From Thiotrichales bacterium (GTDB taxonomy: Bacteria; Pseudomonadota; Gammaproteobacteria; Beggiatoales; Beggiatoaceae): a DNA stretch of 64,000 nucleotides. The DNA lies in the NCBI GenBank assembly GCA_016744475.1, contig JADGEH010000007.1:20190-84189 (forward strand). The letters run 5' to 3'. Position numbers and translations under genes: made by a program. Under the pieces are notes generated by a model. It had not been told where the DNA came from, made no database searches, and saw only the letters and a program-made list of their open reading frames with translations. Positions 25,135 through 33,868 of the stretch are shown in pieces (within the stretch, counting starts at the first letter, position 1; the number at the start of each line of letters is the position of its first letter).

Positions 25135-26670
25135 TTATCCACCTAATTGATCATCCGCCACATGATAACGTGGGTCTTCAATCACATTCACTTCCACTAA
25201 ATCCCCCGCTTTACGTAATAACTGACGACATTCCAGACTGAGATGACGCAAATGCAAACGCTTACCCGCATTAAGATAACGTTCAGCTAAGGTATCAATG
25301 GCTTCAATGGCGCTGTGATCCATGACACGAGAATGTTGAAACTCGACCACTACATCGTCGGGATCATTTTTCGGGTCAAATAAATTCTGAAAATTATTCA
25401 CTGAAGCAAAAAACAAAGGGCCGTGTAGTTCATAGACTTTACCGCTTAGATTGCCTGTATAGGTTTTGACATTGATATGTTTGGCATGTTCCCACGCAAA
25501 GACCAAGGCTGAAACAATCACGCCGACCACCACCGCAATGGCTAAATCTGTGGCTACCGTCACGCCAGACACCAGCACTAGAACAAAAGCATCTGCACGA
25601 GGAATTCTGCCCATAATGCGTAAACTTGACCACTCAAAGGTACCGATAACCACCATAAACATCACACCGGTCAAAGCCGCGAGAGGAATCATCTCAATCA
25701 AGCCTGACGCGAATAAAATAAATATTAATAAAAACAAGGCTGCAGAAATACCCGATAAACGCCCACGCCCACCAGAGTTAATATTGATCATGCTTTGCCC
25801 GATCATGGCACAGCCGCCCATGCCGCCGAAAAAGCCTGTGACCGTATTCGCCACGCCTTGTCCCACACATTCTCGATTGCCTTTGCCACGGGTTTCGGTC
25901 AAATCATCAATTAAGCTCAAAGTCAGCAAAGATTCAATTAAGCCTATCGCTGCCAAAATCACGGCATAAGGAAAAATAATCGTCAAAGTGTCCCAAGTGA
26001 GAGGCACGCTAGGAATGTGAAAAGACGGTAAACCGCCTGCAATAGAGGCGAGATCACCGACTGAGCGGCTGTCTAATTGCAAGCCAATAACAATCGCTGT
26101 CACCACAAGAATCGCTGCTAAAGAAGCGGGAATGACTTTGGTTAATTTAGGCAAAAAGTGAATAATCGCCATCGTTAAGGTGACTAAGGCCAACATGACA
26201 TACAGCGCGTCCCCTTGTAACCATTGGGAGGCACCCGTGTCGTCTTTGATTTGAAAAGATTGAAGTTGAGCTAGAAAGATGACAATGGCTAATCCATTGA
26301 CAAAGCCCAGCATGACGGGATGAGGCACCATGCGGATGAATTTCCCCAAGCGCAGCAAGCCGACGAGAATTTGAATAATGCCCATTAATACGACGGTAGC
26401 TAATAAATATTCCAAGCCATGCTGTGCCACCAACGCGACCATGACCACGGCTAATGCGCCTGTAGCGCCTGAAATCATGCCTGGACGACCACCAATGGCA
26501 GCGGTGATCAGTCCCACTAAAAAAGCGGCATACAAGCCGACAAGAGGCTCTACGCCAGCTACAAAAGCAAAGGCCACTGCTTCTGGCACCAATGCCAACG
26601 CCACTGTCAGCCCTGACAATATGTCATTCCTTGGGCAACCCTGTTCCGTACACTTAAAATTAAAAAACAC
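25135..26670 (-). CDS. SulP-family anion transporter with STAS domain
   Basis: A 511-residue inner-membrane carrier. The N-terminus has the SulP hallmark ([20 protein letters not shown], then [20 protein letters not shown]), followed by about ten hydrophobic segments to ~residue 400, with [16 protein letters not shown] in the middle. A C-terminal STAS domain covers ~410-505 ([19 protein letters not shown]). SulP proteins move sulfate, bicarbonate or related anions by Na+ symport or H+ exchange; the substrate cannot be told from sequence here. The start is GTG 26670, with GAGG 6 nt upstream. It appears monocistronic. The motif GCAACAAGTCTAAT lies just beyond its stop and also beyond the M50 gene stop near 59680. 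Confidence 0.92.
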   Translation of the reverse strand: MFFNFKCTEQGCPRNDILSGLTVALALVPEAVAFAFVAGVEPLVGLYAAFLVGLITAAIGGRPGMISGATGALAVVMVALVAQHGLEYLLATVVLMGIIQILVGLLRLGKFIRMVPHPVMLGFVNGLAIVIFLAQLQSFQIKDDTGASQWLQGDALYVMLALVTLTMAIIHFLPKLTKVIPASLAAILVVTAIVIGLQLDSRSVGDLASIAGGLPSFHIPSVPLTWDTLTIIFPYAVILAAIGLIESLLTLSLIDDLTETRGKGNRECVGQGVANTVTGFFGGMGGCAMIGQSMININSGGRGRLSGISAALFLLIFILFASGLIEMIPLAALTGVMFMVVIGTFEWSSLRIMGRIPRADAFVLVLVSGVTVATDLAIAVVVGVIVSALVFAWEHAKHINVKTYTGNLSGKVYELHGPLFFASVNNFQNLFDPKNDPDDVVVEFQHSRVMDHSAIEAIDTLAERYLNAGKRLHLRHLSLECRQLLRKAGDLVEVNVIEDPRYHVADDQLGG

Positions 26671-27039
26671 AAAAAACCTCGACTCAGTGAATTAAAACCC
26701 TGAATATTACCATGTATATCCTTAATGACTGAGCCTGGGAACGCTGAAAATCGCTTATTTTTTTAATAAAAAACTTAAATATCATTCACCTATAGAACTT
26801 AAGTAAAGCCTTATTTAGCCTGCTTAAAAATAGACTCAAACGTAAAAAAACTGCGATGGCGGCGTACCTGAGTAGAACCAGGAAGCCACACTGATGACAC
26901 AAGTCACCTTTCTATGTCATCTGTGAATTTAATCTTGTTAAGATGGTTTTATTGGGCGAAAGCCTTTTGGCTGTAGAAGTTGTGGATAAAACCTCATAAG
27001 CATAGACGGGACAAGGCTTAACAGCTTCTCACATCACAT
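26671..27039. other. Gap upstream of the SulP gene
   Basis: AT-rich and divergent between the SulP gene (minus) and the cytochrome gene (plus). It should contain the SulP promoter. No gene or clear repeat was seen before the MITE that starts at 27040. Confidence 0.4.
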
Positions 27040-27200
27040 TAAACTTATCCCGGTTTAAACGCCGTGGCGAAAAGCAGCGGGATGGTGCGGGGTTTTTCGT
27101 TCATTTGAGGCGAATAGTCATTCTATTTCACGAGAATGAACGGAAAAATCCGCCCATATCCGCTGTTTTGCAGTCGGTGTTTTAAGCCGGGACAAGTCTA
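27040..27200. mobile_element. 161-bp MITE-like element (type 2, copy 1)
   Basis: The left end TAAACTTATCCCGGTTTAAA and right end GCCGGGACAAGTCTA form imperfect terminal inverted repeats. The interior contains TGAGGCGAATAG TCATT CTATTT. The element at 28101-28261 has the same length and is its reverse complement. It lies 24 bp before the cytochrome c' gene, so it could carry or displace that gene's promoter. Confidence 0.8.
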
Positions 27201-27224
27201 TTAACCACAATCTAAGAGGTCGTC

Positions 27225-27710
27225 ATGAAAAACTGTGTTTTACCCTGGGTGTTGGCATTGGGTTTTGCTCTATTAAGCGCGGGTATGGCTTATCAATTTA
27301 TCTTGCGAGGCAATACATTAACGCTGGTGGATCAACGTGTGGCGGTGGTGCTGAGCGCTGAAGAACGGGCTTTAGTGCTGAGTGAAATGCGAGATTTTCT
27401 TGATAGTGTGCGAGAAATCACACAAGGCGTTGTCGAGCAAGATACGGCTACGATTGTGCGGGCGGCGCGTGCGGTAGGACGAGAATCAGCGCAAGGGGTT
27501 CCAGCCTCTTTAATGGGTAAACTGCCGTTTGAATTTAAAGCCTTAGGTTTGAAAACGCATTCGGCTTTTGATGAATTAGCCTTAAATGTAGAACAAATGA
27601 ACAGCGTTGAATCCGCTTTACCCGAACTGGGCAAGGTCTTAAATAACTGCGTAGCCTGTCACGCCACTTATCGTTTAGCCATTACAGAAAACGCACAAGG
27701 AAGCCCTTAA
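27225..27710 (+). CDS. Membrane-anchored cytochrome c'-like protein
   Basis: 161 residues with an N-terminal hydrophobic segment (VLPWVLALGFALLSAGMAY, signal or anchor) and one haem c site near the C-terminus, C142-V-A-C145-H146 (NNCVACHATYRL). A C-terminal CXXCH after a helical body (TASRSARAVGRES-like helices, HSAFDELALNVEQMNSVESA) is the cytochrome c'/c556 layout. These proteins sit in the periplasm and often bind or buffer nitric oxide, which fits the norE/norF genes downstream. AGAGG lies ~9 nt before ATG 27225. The stop overlaps the next start (TAATG), indicating translational coupling. Confidence 0.82.
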   Translation: MKNCVLPWVLALGFALLSAGMAYQFILRGNTLTLVDQRVAVVLSAEERALVLSEMRDFLDSVREITQGVVEQDTATIVRAARAVGRESAQGVPASLMGKLPFEFKALGLKTHSAFDELALNVEQMNSVESALPELGKVLNNCVACHATYRLAITENAQGSP

Positions 27711-28096
27711 TGTCAGCGCCTGCTGGACAAAAAATCGCCGTTATGGCTGAGAGCTTATACCTGGTGAATTTACTACTGCTGCCCGGTGTGGGGTTTATCA
27801 TGCTGCTGTGGTTGTGGTGGAAACACTCTTCAACAGCACCACAAATCGCCTGTTGCCATCTGTGGCAAACTTTATCAGCCAGCATTTGGGCAGGCATGTT
27901 ATTAGTCTTTGTCAACGGTCTAGTAATTCTAACCGGGGGCTATCAATCCCCTTGGGTGTGGCTGATTGTGGGACTGTATTTCACCATATGCCATAGTGCT
28001 TTAGTGCTCTTAGGCGTGATGGGATTGGCTAAAGCCATGGCTGGGCAAGGTTTTCATTATCCATTCATTGGCACACAACGCTGTGATGTGTGTTAG
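27710..28096 (+). CDS. Small integral membrane protein coupled to cytochrome c'
   Basis: 128 residues with about three transmembrane segments (LVNLLLLPGVGFIMLLWLWW, WAGMLLVFVNGLVIL, WVWLIVGLYFTICHSALVLL) and a cytoplasmic-looking tail GFHYPFIGTQRCDVC. The tail pattern is faintly like DUF4870/TIC20-type proteins, but I do not assign it. ATG overlaps the cytochrome stop by one base, so the two proteins are probably made together. In context it may belong with the NorE/NorF-like proteins; a MITE now separates it from them. Confidence 0.75.
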   Translation: MSAPAGQKIAVMAESLYLVNLLLLPGVGFIMLLWLWWKHSSTAPQIACCHLWQTLSASIWAGMLLVFVNGLVILTGGYQSPWVWLIVGLYFTICHSALVLLGVMGLAKAMAGQGFHYPFIGTQRCDVC

Positions 28097-28100
28097 CTAT

Positions 28101-28261
28101 TAGACTTGTCCGGGTTTAAAACACCGACTGCAAAACAGCGGATATTGGCGGTTTTCTCCGTTCATCTTCGTTAAATAGAATGACTATTCGCCTCAAATGA
28201 ACGAAAAAAACCACTCAATCCCGCTGCTTTTCGCTACGGCGTTTAAACCCGGACAAGTCTA
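28101..28261. mobile_element. 161-bp MITE-like element (type 2, copy 2)
   Basis: Starts TAGACTTGTCCGGGTTTAAA and ends GTTTAAACCCGGACAAGTCTA, an excellent terminal inverted repeat with TA at both outer ends. It is the reverse complement of 27040-27200. It sits 5 bp after the membrane gene's stop and directly abuts the only usable start of norE, so it has probably separated an older operon. Confidence 0.85.
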
Positions 28262-28855
28262 TTGATAAAACAGTCACACCCCCATGCGTCTGCGCACACC
28301 ACGACAAGAGTCCCCGGTGATTTGGCCATGTGGTTTTTCATCCTGGCTGAACTCTTGGTCTTCACGCTATTATTTGCTGCCTACGCTTTTGCGCGAGCAG
28401 CAAATGTAGAGCTGTTCAATCACTACCAACAGACCTTAAATCGAGATATAGGCGCAGCCAATACTCTCGTTTTAATCACTGGCAGCTTGTTTGTGGTGTT
28501 CGCCGTACAAGCCATTCAAGCGGGAAAAACTCTCTTATGCCGTAACTGGCTATTAGCCGCTATCATTGCAGGCGGCTTTTTTGTCGTATTAAAAAGCATT
28601 GAATTGGCTGATAAATTCTCCCAAGGCATCACCCTCAGCACCAACATCTTTTACATGTTTTACCTGTCGCTCACCGTCTTCCACTTCATGCATGTCATTC
28701 TTGGCATGATCATCCTAGCCATCGTCGCCTGGAAAACCCACAAAAACGTATACTCCGCGCAACACCACACTGACATCGAAACAGCAGGTGCTTACTGGCA
28801 CATGGTAGATTTAGTCTGGATCGTATTGTTTCCCTTAGTCTATGTCATACGCTAA
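28262..28855 (+). CDS. norE: NorE-like cytochrome c oxidase subunit III family protein
   Basis: 197 residues, five hydrophobic segments, with the NorE/CoxIII core VPGDLAMWFFILAELLVF, IKSIE-type helix (LKSIELADKFSQGI) and FYMFYLSLTVFHFMHVILGM. NorE-type proteins are accessory subunits near nitric oxide reductase (NorCB) that improve its assembly or activity; norCB is not in this window. The first possible start is TTG 28262, the very next base after the adjacent MITE. An in-frame TAA lies at 28244 and there is no Shine-Dalgarno, so the native start region may have been lost. The first in-frame ATG (M23 or M24, before WFFIL) would remove the conserved N-terminus. The norF-like gene follows after 6 bp. 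Confidence 0.82.
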   Translation: MIKQSHPHASAHTTTRVPGDLAMWFFILAELLVFTLLFAAYAFARAANVELFNHYQQTLNRDIGAANTLVLITGSLFVVFAVQAIQAGKTLLCRNWLLAAIIAGGFFVVLKSIELADKFSQGITLSTNIFYMFYLSLTVFHFMHVILGMIILAIVAWKTHKNVYSAQHHTDIETAGAYWHMVDLVWIVLFPLVYVIR

Positions 28856-28861
28856 ATCAAC

Positions 28862-29107
28862 ATGTCAATCATAAACTTATGGGTTATTTTGGTGTTTCTA
28901 ACAGGACTGACATGGGCTGTCGGTGATGCAGGTGGAACAGGCATGATTTGGGCACTGGGTTTGTTGCTCTCTGTATTTTTGAAAGGACACTGGATTATTC
29001 AAGATTTCATGGGTTTGCGTCATGCTCCTGCCCTGTGGCGCAGGCTGTTACACGGATGGTTATTCTTAGTCACTGGGCTTATTTTTCTAGCCTACTGGAT
29101 GGCGTAG
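28862..29107 (+). CDS. norF: NorF-like small membrane protein (COX IV-type)
   Basis: 81 residues with three hydrophobic stretches (IINLWVILVFLTGLTWAV, MIWALGLLLSVFLKGHWII, GWLFLVTGLIFLAYWMA) and the central FLKGHWIIQDFMGLRHAP, the pattern of prokaryotic COX subunit IV/NorF proteins. It lies 6 bp after norE on the same strand, the usual norE-norF order. It is a probable partner of NorE in nitric oxide reductase biogenesis. It converges on the transglycosylase gene 7 bp away, leaving almost no room for a terminator. Confidence 0.78.
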   Translation: MSIINLWVILVFLTGLTWAVGDAGGTGMIWALGLLLSVFLKGHWIIQDFMGLRHAPALWRRLLHGWLFLVTGLIFLAYWMA

Positions 29108-29114
29108 CATGGAT

Positions 29115-29732
29115 TTATTCAGCACTTGACTGATAACGATACTGGGTATACAAGGCCAACACTTTTTTCACATACGCCTGGGTTTCTGGATACGGCGGCA
29201 CCTGTCCACCATATTTGCGCACCGCCCCTTCTCCAGCATTATAGGCCGCTAACACCAAGCGCAGATCGCCTTTGAATTTACGCATCAAATAGCGCACATG
29301 TTGAATGCCAGCTTGTAGATTTTCCAATGGGTCTTGCAAATTCTTCACGCCATATTGCGCGGCGGTACCGGGCATTAACTGCATTAACCCCGTAGCCCCT
29401 TTAGGCGACACAGCACGCGGATTCCAATTAGATTCCACTTCAACTATCGCTCGCAATAACACTTGCTCCACAGCATTGACTTCGGGAGCAGGAGGCGTAT
29501 AAGGCTGCCGTGTGATTTGTGCCGTACCGCCGTTATTATGTAAATGCAAAACCGTTGGCGGCGGTGTGGGCTGAGGCAGCGACGAAGACGCAGGCGGTGG
29601 CGTAGTGGTCAGATGCAATACGCCCTCAGCATCGGTATAACGATAGACAGGGGTGTCGGCAAAAAGATTTGCAGCGCAGAAAAGATGACAAAATAAGGGT
29701 ACAGCGATAATGCCGTATGCTGATTTAAGCAT
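29115..29732 (-). CDS. Lytic transglycosylase (SLT domain) with DUF4124 N-terminus
   Basis: 205 residues: signal peptide (1-25), a DUF4124-like strand motif (PVYRYTDAEGVLHLTTTPPP), a Pro/Ser linker, then the SLT/lysozyme-like domain (~88-195). The likely catalytic Glu is E100 in VEVESNWNP; ATGLMQLMPGTA and LAAYNAGEGAV are the other family motifs. It cleaves peptidoglycan glycan strands in the periplasm, leaving 1,6-anhydromuramyl ends. Size and layout match short periplasmic transglycosylases of gammaproteobacteria. It is convergent with norF and appears monocistronic. Confidence 0.9.
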   Translation of the reverse strand: MLKSAYGIIAVPLFCHLFCAANLFADTPVYRYTDAEGVLHLTTTPPPASSSLPQPTPPPTVLHLHNNGGTAQITRQPYTPPAPEVNAVEQVLLRAIVEVESNWNPRAVSPKGATGLMQLMPGTAAQYGVKNLQDPLENLQAGIQHVRYLMRKFKGDLRLVLAAYNAGEGAVRKYGGQVPPYPETQAYVKKVLALYTQYRYQSSAE

Positions 29733-29825
29733 GGATGTGAACCTGCATTTTTGATGACTGAAACGATATTTATTATCATTTTTGACGTTTAATTCAAAAT
29801 TTATTTCATAAAAAAGGGATTTGAG

Positions 29826-30668
29826 ATGATAAAGCCATCACAGGATCGTATATCAGAAGCGATTAAAGAAGTGGTGTCTGAATTAATGGAAAGGGTGATG
29901 GAGAAAGTGCTGATTAAAGACCCTTTTATTAAAGAAAAACACTATTCCTCTAAACCACTTTATGCGGCCTTAGTACCGGATGAAATATTTAAAGGCTCTC
30001 ATTTTGAACGAAGATTTGTCACCCCATTGGGTGGTGTGTGGGAAAAACTGGCTAAAGTGGTAGCGCTAGAAGCACATGGTCGTTGTAATACGGGACACCT
30101 TGTCACAGGTACGGTCGGGGCTGAAAGTTTAAGGCGTATTCAGGAAGTATTAAATAATTTGGAACACAAAGCAAAAGGCAAGGCGAAAATCAAGCCTCAC
30201 TGGAAAAATGAACTTCAATATATACAAGCAGGTGGCGGAGAACTTATATCCACCTCTGTGGTCTGCGATATTTTTATTGACAGCATAAAGACCGGAAAAA
30301 AATATGCTTTTGAATTGAAAGGCCCATTACCTAATAGTGACCAAACCAAAGTGAGTAAAGAAAAAATGTTTAAACTGTTAGCCATGCAGCCACAAATAGT
30401 GGACTACGCTTTTTATGCTTTACCTTATAACCCTTATGGTAAAAAACAGGATTATAAATGGAGCTTTCCTTTACGTTGGTTCAACATGTGTGAAGATAAA
30501 TCGGTGTTGATAGGCGATGAATTTTGGGACATGATCGGCGGTAAAGGCACTTATGCTAAATTTGTTCGTGAAATAAATTCATTAGGGAAAGAATACAAAG
30601 AACGTATTTACAAAGAGTTTTTAGGTATTGAAGTGCCTGAAGAAATGACCGATGGAGCACTTAAATGA
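29826..30668 (+). CDS. TdeIII-family type II restriction endonuclease
   Basis: 280 residues recognised as the TdeIII family (PLGGVWEKLAKVVAL, HLVTGTVGAESLRRIQEVL, AFELKGPLPNSDQTK). The putative PD-(D/E)xK core is D148 (CDIFID) with E163-L-K165 followed by GPLPNSDQTK. It cuts DNA as half of a type II restriction-modification system; the prototype TdeIII recognises GGNCC (recalled, not tested here). Its stop overlaps the methyltransferase start by 4 bp (ATGA), a tight endonuclease-first operon. It is AT-richer than pepP or ftsI, consistent with horizontal transfer. Confidence 0.87.
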   Translation: MIKPSQDRISEAIKEVVSELMERVMEKVLIKDPFIKEKHYSSKPLYAALVPDEIFKGSHFERRFVTPLGGVWEKLAKVVALEAHGRCNTGHLVTGTVGAESLRRIQEVLNNLEHKAKGKAKIKPHWKNELQYIQAGGGELISTSVVCDIFIDSIKTGKKYAFELKGPLPNSDQTKVSKEKMFKLLAMQPQIVDYAFYALPYNPYGKKQDYKWSFPLRWFNMCEDKSVLIGDEFWDMIGGKGTYAKFVREINSLGKEYKERIYKEFLGIEVPEEMTDGALK

Positions 30669-32236
30669 CGAGCAAAGATGATGTCACTTTTTCATTTATT
30701 GATTTGTTCGCAGGCATTGGTGGATTCAAACTCGCTCTTGAAAAGAATGGTGGCAAGAGCTTGGGTTTTAGTGAAATCAACAAAGATGCCATCCATGCTT
30801 ATTGTGACAACTTTAATGAAACACCCAGTCATAATTTTGGTGATATTACAAAAATTAAAAACTTGCCTACTCACGATGTATTGACTGCTGGGGTTCCTTG
30901 TCAAAGTTGGTCGATTGCGGGTAAAAACTTAGGTTTTGATGATGATCGAGGGCAACTTTGGAATGATACGATTTATTTACTTCAGCATTCAAAACCTAAA
31001 GCCTTTATTTTTGAAAATGTAAAAGGTTTAGTTGATCCTAGAAACCAAATGGCATTGGCTTATATTCTCAATAGAATAAAAGAAGCGGGGTATCATGCCC
31101 ATTATTACACAATCAATGCTCATGACTATGGCGTTCCTCAAAGCAGAGTGCGCGTTTATATTGTTGGGTTTAAAGACAAAAATTTTTACCATCGTTTTAA
31201 GCTCCCACCCTATCCTGCTCAGAAAACAAAGCTTGCTGATATTTTAAACATTGAATCCCTCAGCTTAACTGCATCCAATGATGATTTTCAAAAAGATTTA
31301 TTCGGCGATGTGATTCCGGAAAAGTCTATGAGTCTATCGAGCAATAACGGAGTTAATGACTACTTTTTATTTAATGATTTACGCAATGGTCACACCACCA
31401 TTCATTCCTGGGATATTATTAACACTACAGAAAGACAGAAACATATTTGTTATCTTTTATTAAAAAACAGAAGAAAAAGCGCTTATGGAAAACTGGATGG
31501 AAACCCCTTGTCACTCAAACATTTTCAAAGTTTAGACTCTAGCATTACACAAGCTGAACTCAATATCCTTATCCAACTTGACATCTTAAAGACGGAAGAG
31601 TATCTGTTTGCTATCAAGCAATATCAAGGCGTTGACTTATCGGAAAACGAACAATTATTGCTGGATGTTGCTCACACAGGAGCATTAATTATTGATGATC
31701 TTAAAGTCAATCGGGTATTGAAAATAAAAAAAGTGCCTATTGTAAAGACCGTGGACACCTTAAAAGACAAAGGGGTGATTCAATGTATAGAGCTTCGTTA
31801 TGAATTTAAAAACACTAAAATTAGCACCGGATTGTTTGGGGTTAATCGTATCTTTTTACCCAGTTCAGATATATTCCCTACTTTAGTCGCCAGTGATACA
31901 AATGACTATATTGCTCTTAAAGGTGTGTTGCCCACGAATAATAATGAGTATAAACAAAAGTTCATCGAAGATATTTATGCAACAGGGCTATATCGTAAAG
32001 TCACCAAGAATGAAGCTTGTTTGATACAAGGCTTCCCTGAAGACTTTAACTTACCTCAAGCCAGAGCACGTTGGATGAAGTTGCTAGGCAATAGTGTGGC
32101 TGTTCCTATCATAGATATTATTTGCAAAGCGATGATAGATACCGGGGTTTTTAATAAAGAAATAAGCGAACATAAAAAACCGGAAATATTGTCCCATCAC
32201 CGCTCTGTTGCTCAAGTTGGCATAAGATGTGTGTAA
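30665..32236 (+). CDS. DNA (cytosine-5)-methyltransferase, partner of TdeIII-like enzyme
   Basis: 523 residues with all core m5C motifs: I FIDLFAGIGGFKLAL, IV GVPCQSWSIAG with catalytic C79, VI ENVKG, VIII QSRVRVYIVG (~155), and IX/X NEACLIQGFPEDF and LGNSVAVPII near the C-terminus. The target recognition region between VIII and IX is long (~190-420) and includes helical segments unlike shorter enzymes. It protects host sites from the upstream endonuclease. The ATG overlaps the endonuclease stop, so both are translated from one mRNA. The C-terminal tail (EISEHKKPEI...) goes beyond motif X. Specificity cannot be read from sequence; GGNCC is expected from the partner. Confidence 0.92.
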   Translation: MTSKDDVTFSFIDLFAGIGGFKLALEKNGGKSLGFSEINKDAIHAYCDNFNETPSHNFGDITKIKNLPTHDVLTAGVPCQSWSIAGKNLGFDDDRGQLWNDTIYLLQHSKPKAFIFENVKGLVDPRNQMALAYILNRIKEAGYHAHYYTINAHDYGVPQSRVRVYIVGFKDKNFYHRFKLPPYPAQKTKLADILNIESLSLTASNDDFQKDLFGDVIPEKSMSLSSNNGVNDYFLFNDLRNGHTTIHSWDIINTTERQKHICYLLLKNRRKSAYGKLDGNPLSLKHFQSLDSSITQAELNILIQLDILKTEEYLFAIKQYQGVDLSENEQLLLDVAHTGALIIDDLKVNRVLKIKKVPIVKTVDTLKDKGVIQCIELRYEFKNTKISTGLFGVNRIFLPSSDIFPTLVASDTNDYIALKGVLPTNNNEYKQKFIEDIYATGLYRKVTKNEACLIQGFPEDFNLPQARARWMKLLGNSVAVPIIDIICKAMIDTGVFNKEISEHKKPEILSHHRSVAQVGIRCV

Positions 32237-32284
32237 CCTTTTTTCTTTTGATTTTCAATCATCCCACTTAAATGAAGCAAAAAA

Positions 32285-33247
32285 ATGAAACCTACTTATC
32301 AAGACCATGATTTTGGTATTACCACCATTGATACTGCGTATCTCCGTCCACAATTAGCCGCGAGTCATCTCATCGTAGAAAATGGACATGCGGCCTTTAT
32401 TGATACCGGGACGAATTATTCTGTAGAACATCTATTGGCAGTTTTACAAGATAAAAATATCCCGCTGGAGCAAGTGGATTATGTCATCGTCACGCATGTG
32501 CATCTTGATCATGCGGGCGGGGCGGGACAGTTGATACAACAGTTGCCTCATGCGCAACTGGTCGTACATCCTCGCGGTGCACCGCATTTGATGGAGCCTA
32601 GCCGTTTAATGGCGGGCGTAAAGGCGGTGTATGGTGAGGAAAAAACCCACACTTTATATGGTGAACTACCGCCTATCCCAGCGGAGCGTGTGATTCAAGC
32701 CGGCGAGCATTATGAACTGGATTTTCAGGGGCGCACTTTGTTGTTTTTAGATACGCCGGGACATGCGCGTCATCATTTTTGTGTGTGGGATGAACACAGT
32801 AGCAGCGTGTTTAGCGGCGATACTTTTGGCTTGTCATACCGCGTGTTTGATACGGAACAAGGTGCATTTATTTATCCCACCACCACGCCTGTGCAATTTG
32901 ATCCCGGCGCTTTACACGCTTCTATTGATCGTTTGATGACCTTGCCCGTTAAGCAATTTTTCCTCACGCATTACGGTAAAGTCGATGCACATTTGCAGGC
33001 TTTAGCTGACACTCAACATCAATTAATTGACGAGTTCGTCGGTTTGGTGCGCAAGCACAGCGATAAAGGCGAACAGCGCCATGCCTGCATTATGGAAGAT
33101 ATGATCGCAGTGCTGCTGTCGCGCTTGCAGGCACACGGTTGTCAATTACCGGAAGCAGAGATGCGTGATTGGTTGTCTATGGATGTGGAACTTAATGTGC
33201 AGGGCTTAGAGTTCTGGTGGGATAAAACCCAAGCCATTGTGAGTTGA
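32285..33247 (+). CDS. MBL-fold metallo-hydrolase
   Basis: 320 residues with the metallo-beta-lactamase motif T-H71-V-H73-L-D75-H76-AGG, a downstream DTPGHARHH motif and FSGDTFG, giving a full dinuclear metal site. The N-terminus contains an FIDTGTNYSV strand typical of the fold. The ~90-residue C-terminal helical region resembles MBL hydrolases of the quinolone-sensing or glyoxalase-II-like type. Substrate unknown. It lies 48 bp downstream of the methyltransferase but has more usual base composition, so it is probably not part of that operon. Confidence 0.85.
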   Translation: MKPTYQDHDFGITTIDTAYLRPQLAASHLIVENGHAAFIDTGTNYSVEHLLAVLQDKNIPLEQVDYVIVTHVHLDHAGGAGQLIQQLPHAQLVVHPRGAPHLMEPSRLMAGVKAVYGEEKTHTLYGELPPIPAERVIQAGEHYELDFQGRTLLFLDTPGHARHHFCVWDEHSSSVFSGDTFGLSYRVFDTEQGAFIYPTTTPVQFDPGALHASIDRLMTLPVKQFFLTHYGKVDAHLQALADTQHQLIDEFVGLVRKHSDKGEQRHACIMEDMIAVLLSRLQAHGCQLPEAEMRDWLSMDVELNVQGLEFWWDKTQAIVS

Positions 33248-33350
33248 GCATCGCAACGCCCATCCATCACGCTGTACTTCTGCGTGCGTGCCTCAAATCC
33301 TACCCGCCTTTGTTATCGTTTACTGATTCTGTGCTTAAGAGGATGTAAAA

Positions 33351-33575
33351 ATGAAAATGACTCGTTTGTTGGTACTGCTCGTTCTCACAACATTGATGCT
33401 GCAAGGTTGCTGGTGGCATCATCGACATGGGCACGGACATGGGCATGGACGTGGACACGGATATGAACGCGGAGATGATCGCGGACATCGGCGCGGAGAC
33501 GGGCATAGGCATGAACGTGGACATAAACGTAAGCATGAAGGCCGACATGGATATGATCGTTATTTTAGTGAGTAA
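33351..33575 (+). CDS. Histidine-rich small lipoprotein
   Basis: 74 residues: lipoprotein signal with lipobox LMLQ-G-C20, then WWHHRHGHGHGHGRGHG and further HxRGxG/DRGHRRG units to the end. The mature part is nearly all His, Arg, Gly and charged residues. AAGAGGA lies 9 nt before ATG. Such tails can bind Ni, Zn or Cu (inference from composition). The similar codons GGACATGG/CGCGGA repeat, so the tract can expand by slippage. The short length and the clear signal plus lipobox support a real gene. No metal transporter is adjacent. Confidence 0.65.
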   Translation: MKMTRLLVLLVLTTLMLQGCWWHHRHGHGHGHGRGHGYERGDDRGHRRGDGHRHERGHKRKHEGRHGYDRYFSE

Positions 33576-33667
33576 ATATCACGGTGCTATCCAGACTTAT
33601 TTGTGAGCACTTGAATAAACGACTTAAAAAAGATTTAACTGAAGCCAGTTTTCAATGGAGTTAAGAA

Positions 33668-33868
33668 ATGAAACTAAAAGTCATCATCCATCATGCAGAA
33701 GAAGGGGGATATTGGGCGGAAATACCCGCCATTGCCGGGTGTGCTACGCAAGGAGATACTTTCTCTGAGTTATTGCAAAATATTTATGAGGCGGTGGAAG
33801 CTTGCTTGTCTGTTGATATTGAAACCCCTGACACAGAATATACCGAAATCCTGGAGATTGCTGTGTGA
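33668..33868 (+). CDS. hicB: HicB-like antitoxin, short form
   Basis: 66 residues with the HicB N-terminal fold ([40 protein letters not shown]). It stops there, without the C-terminal ribbon-helix-helix or HTH DNA-binding domain of longer HicB proteins, so autoregulation may be weak or indirect. GGAG lies 8 nt before ATG 33668. The TGA overlaps the GTG start of hicA (GTGA), which couples translation. It would bind and neutralise HicA. Confidence 0.82.
   Translation: MKLKVIIHHAEEGGYWAEIPAIAGCATQGDTFSELLQNIYEAVEACLSVDIETPDTEYTEILEIAV

Noticed and set aside
25439..27000. Plus-strand Ala/Thr-rich frames opposite the SulP gene
   Set aside because: Antisense of the hydrophobic SulP coding sequence; no independent evidence.
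33284..33548. Other frames across the His-rich lipoprotein gene
   Set aside because: Only the frame with Shine-Dalgarno, signal sequence and lipobox is convincing.
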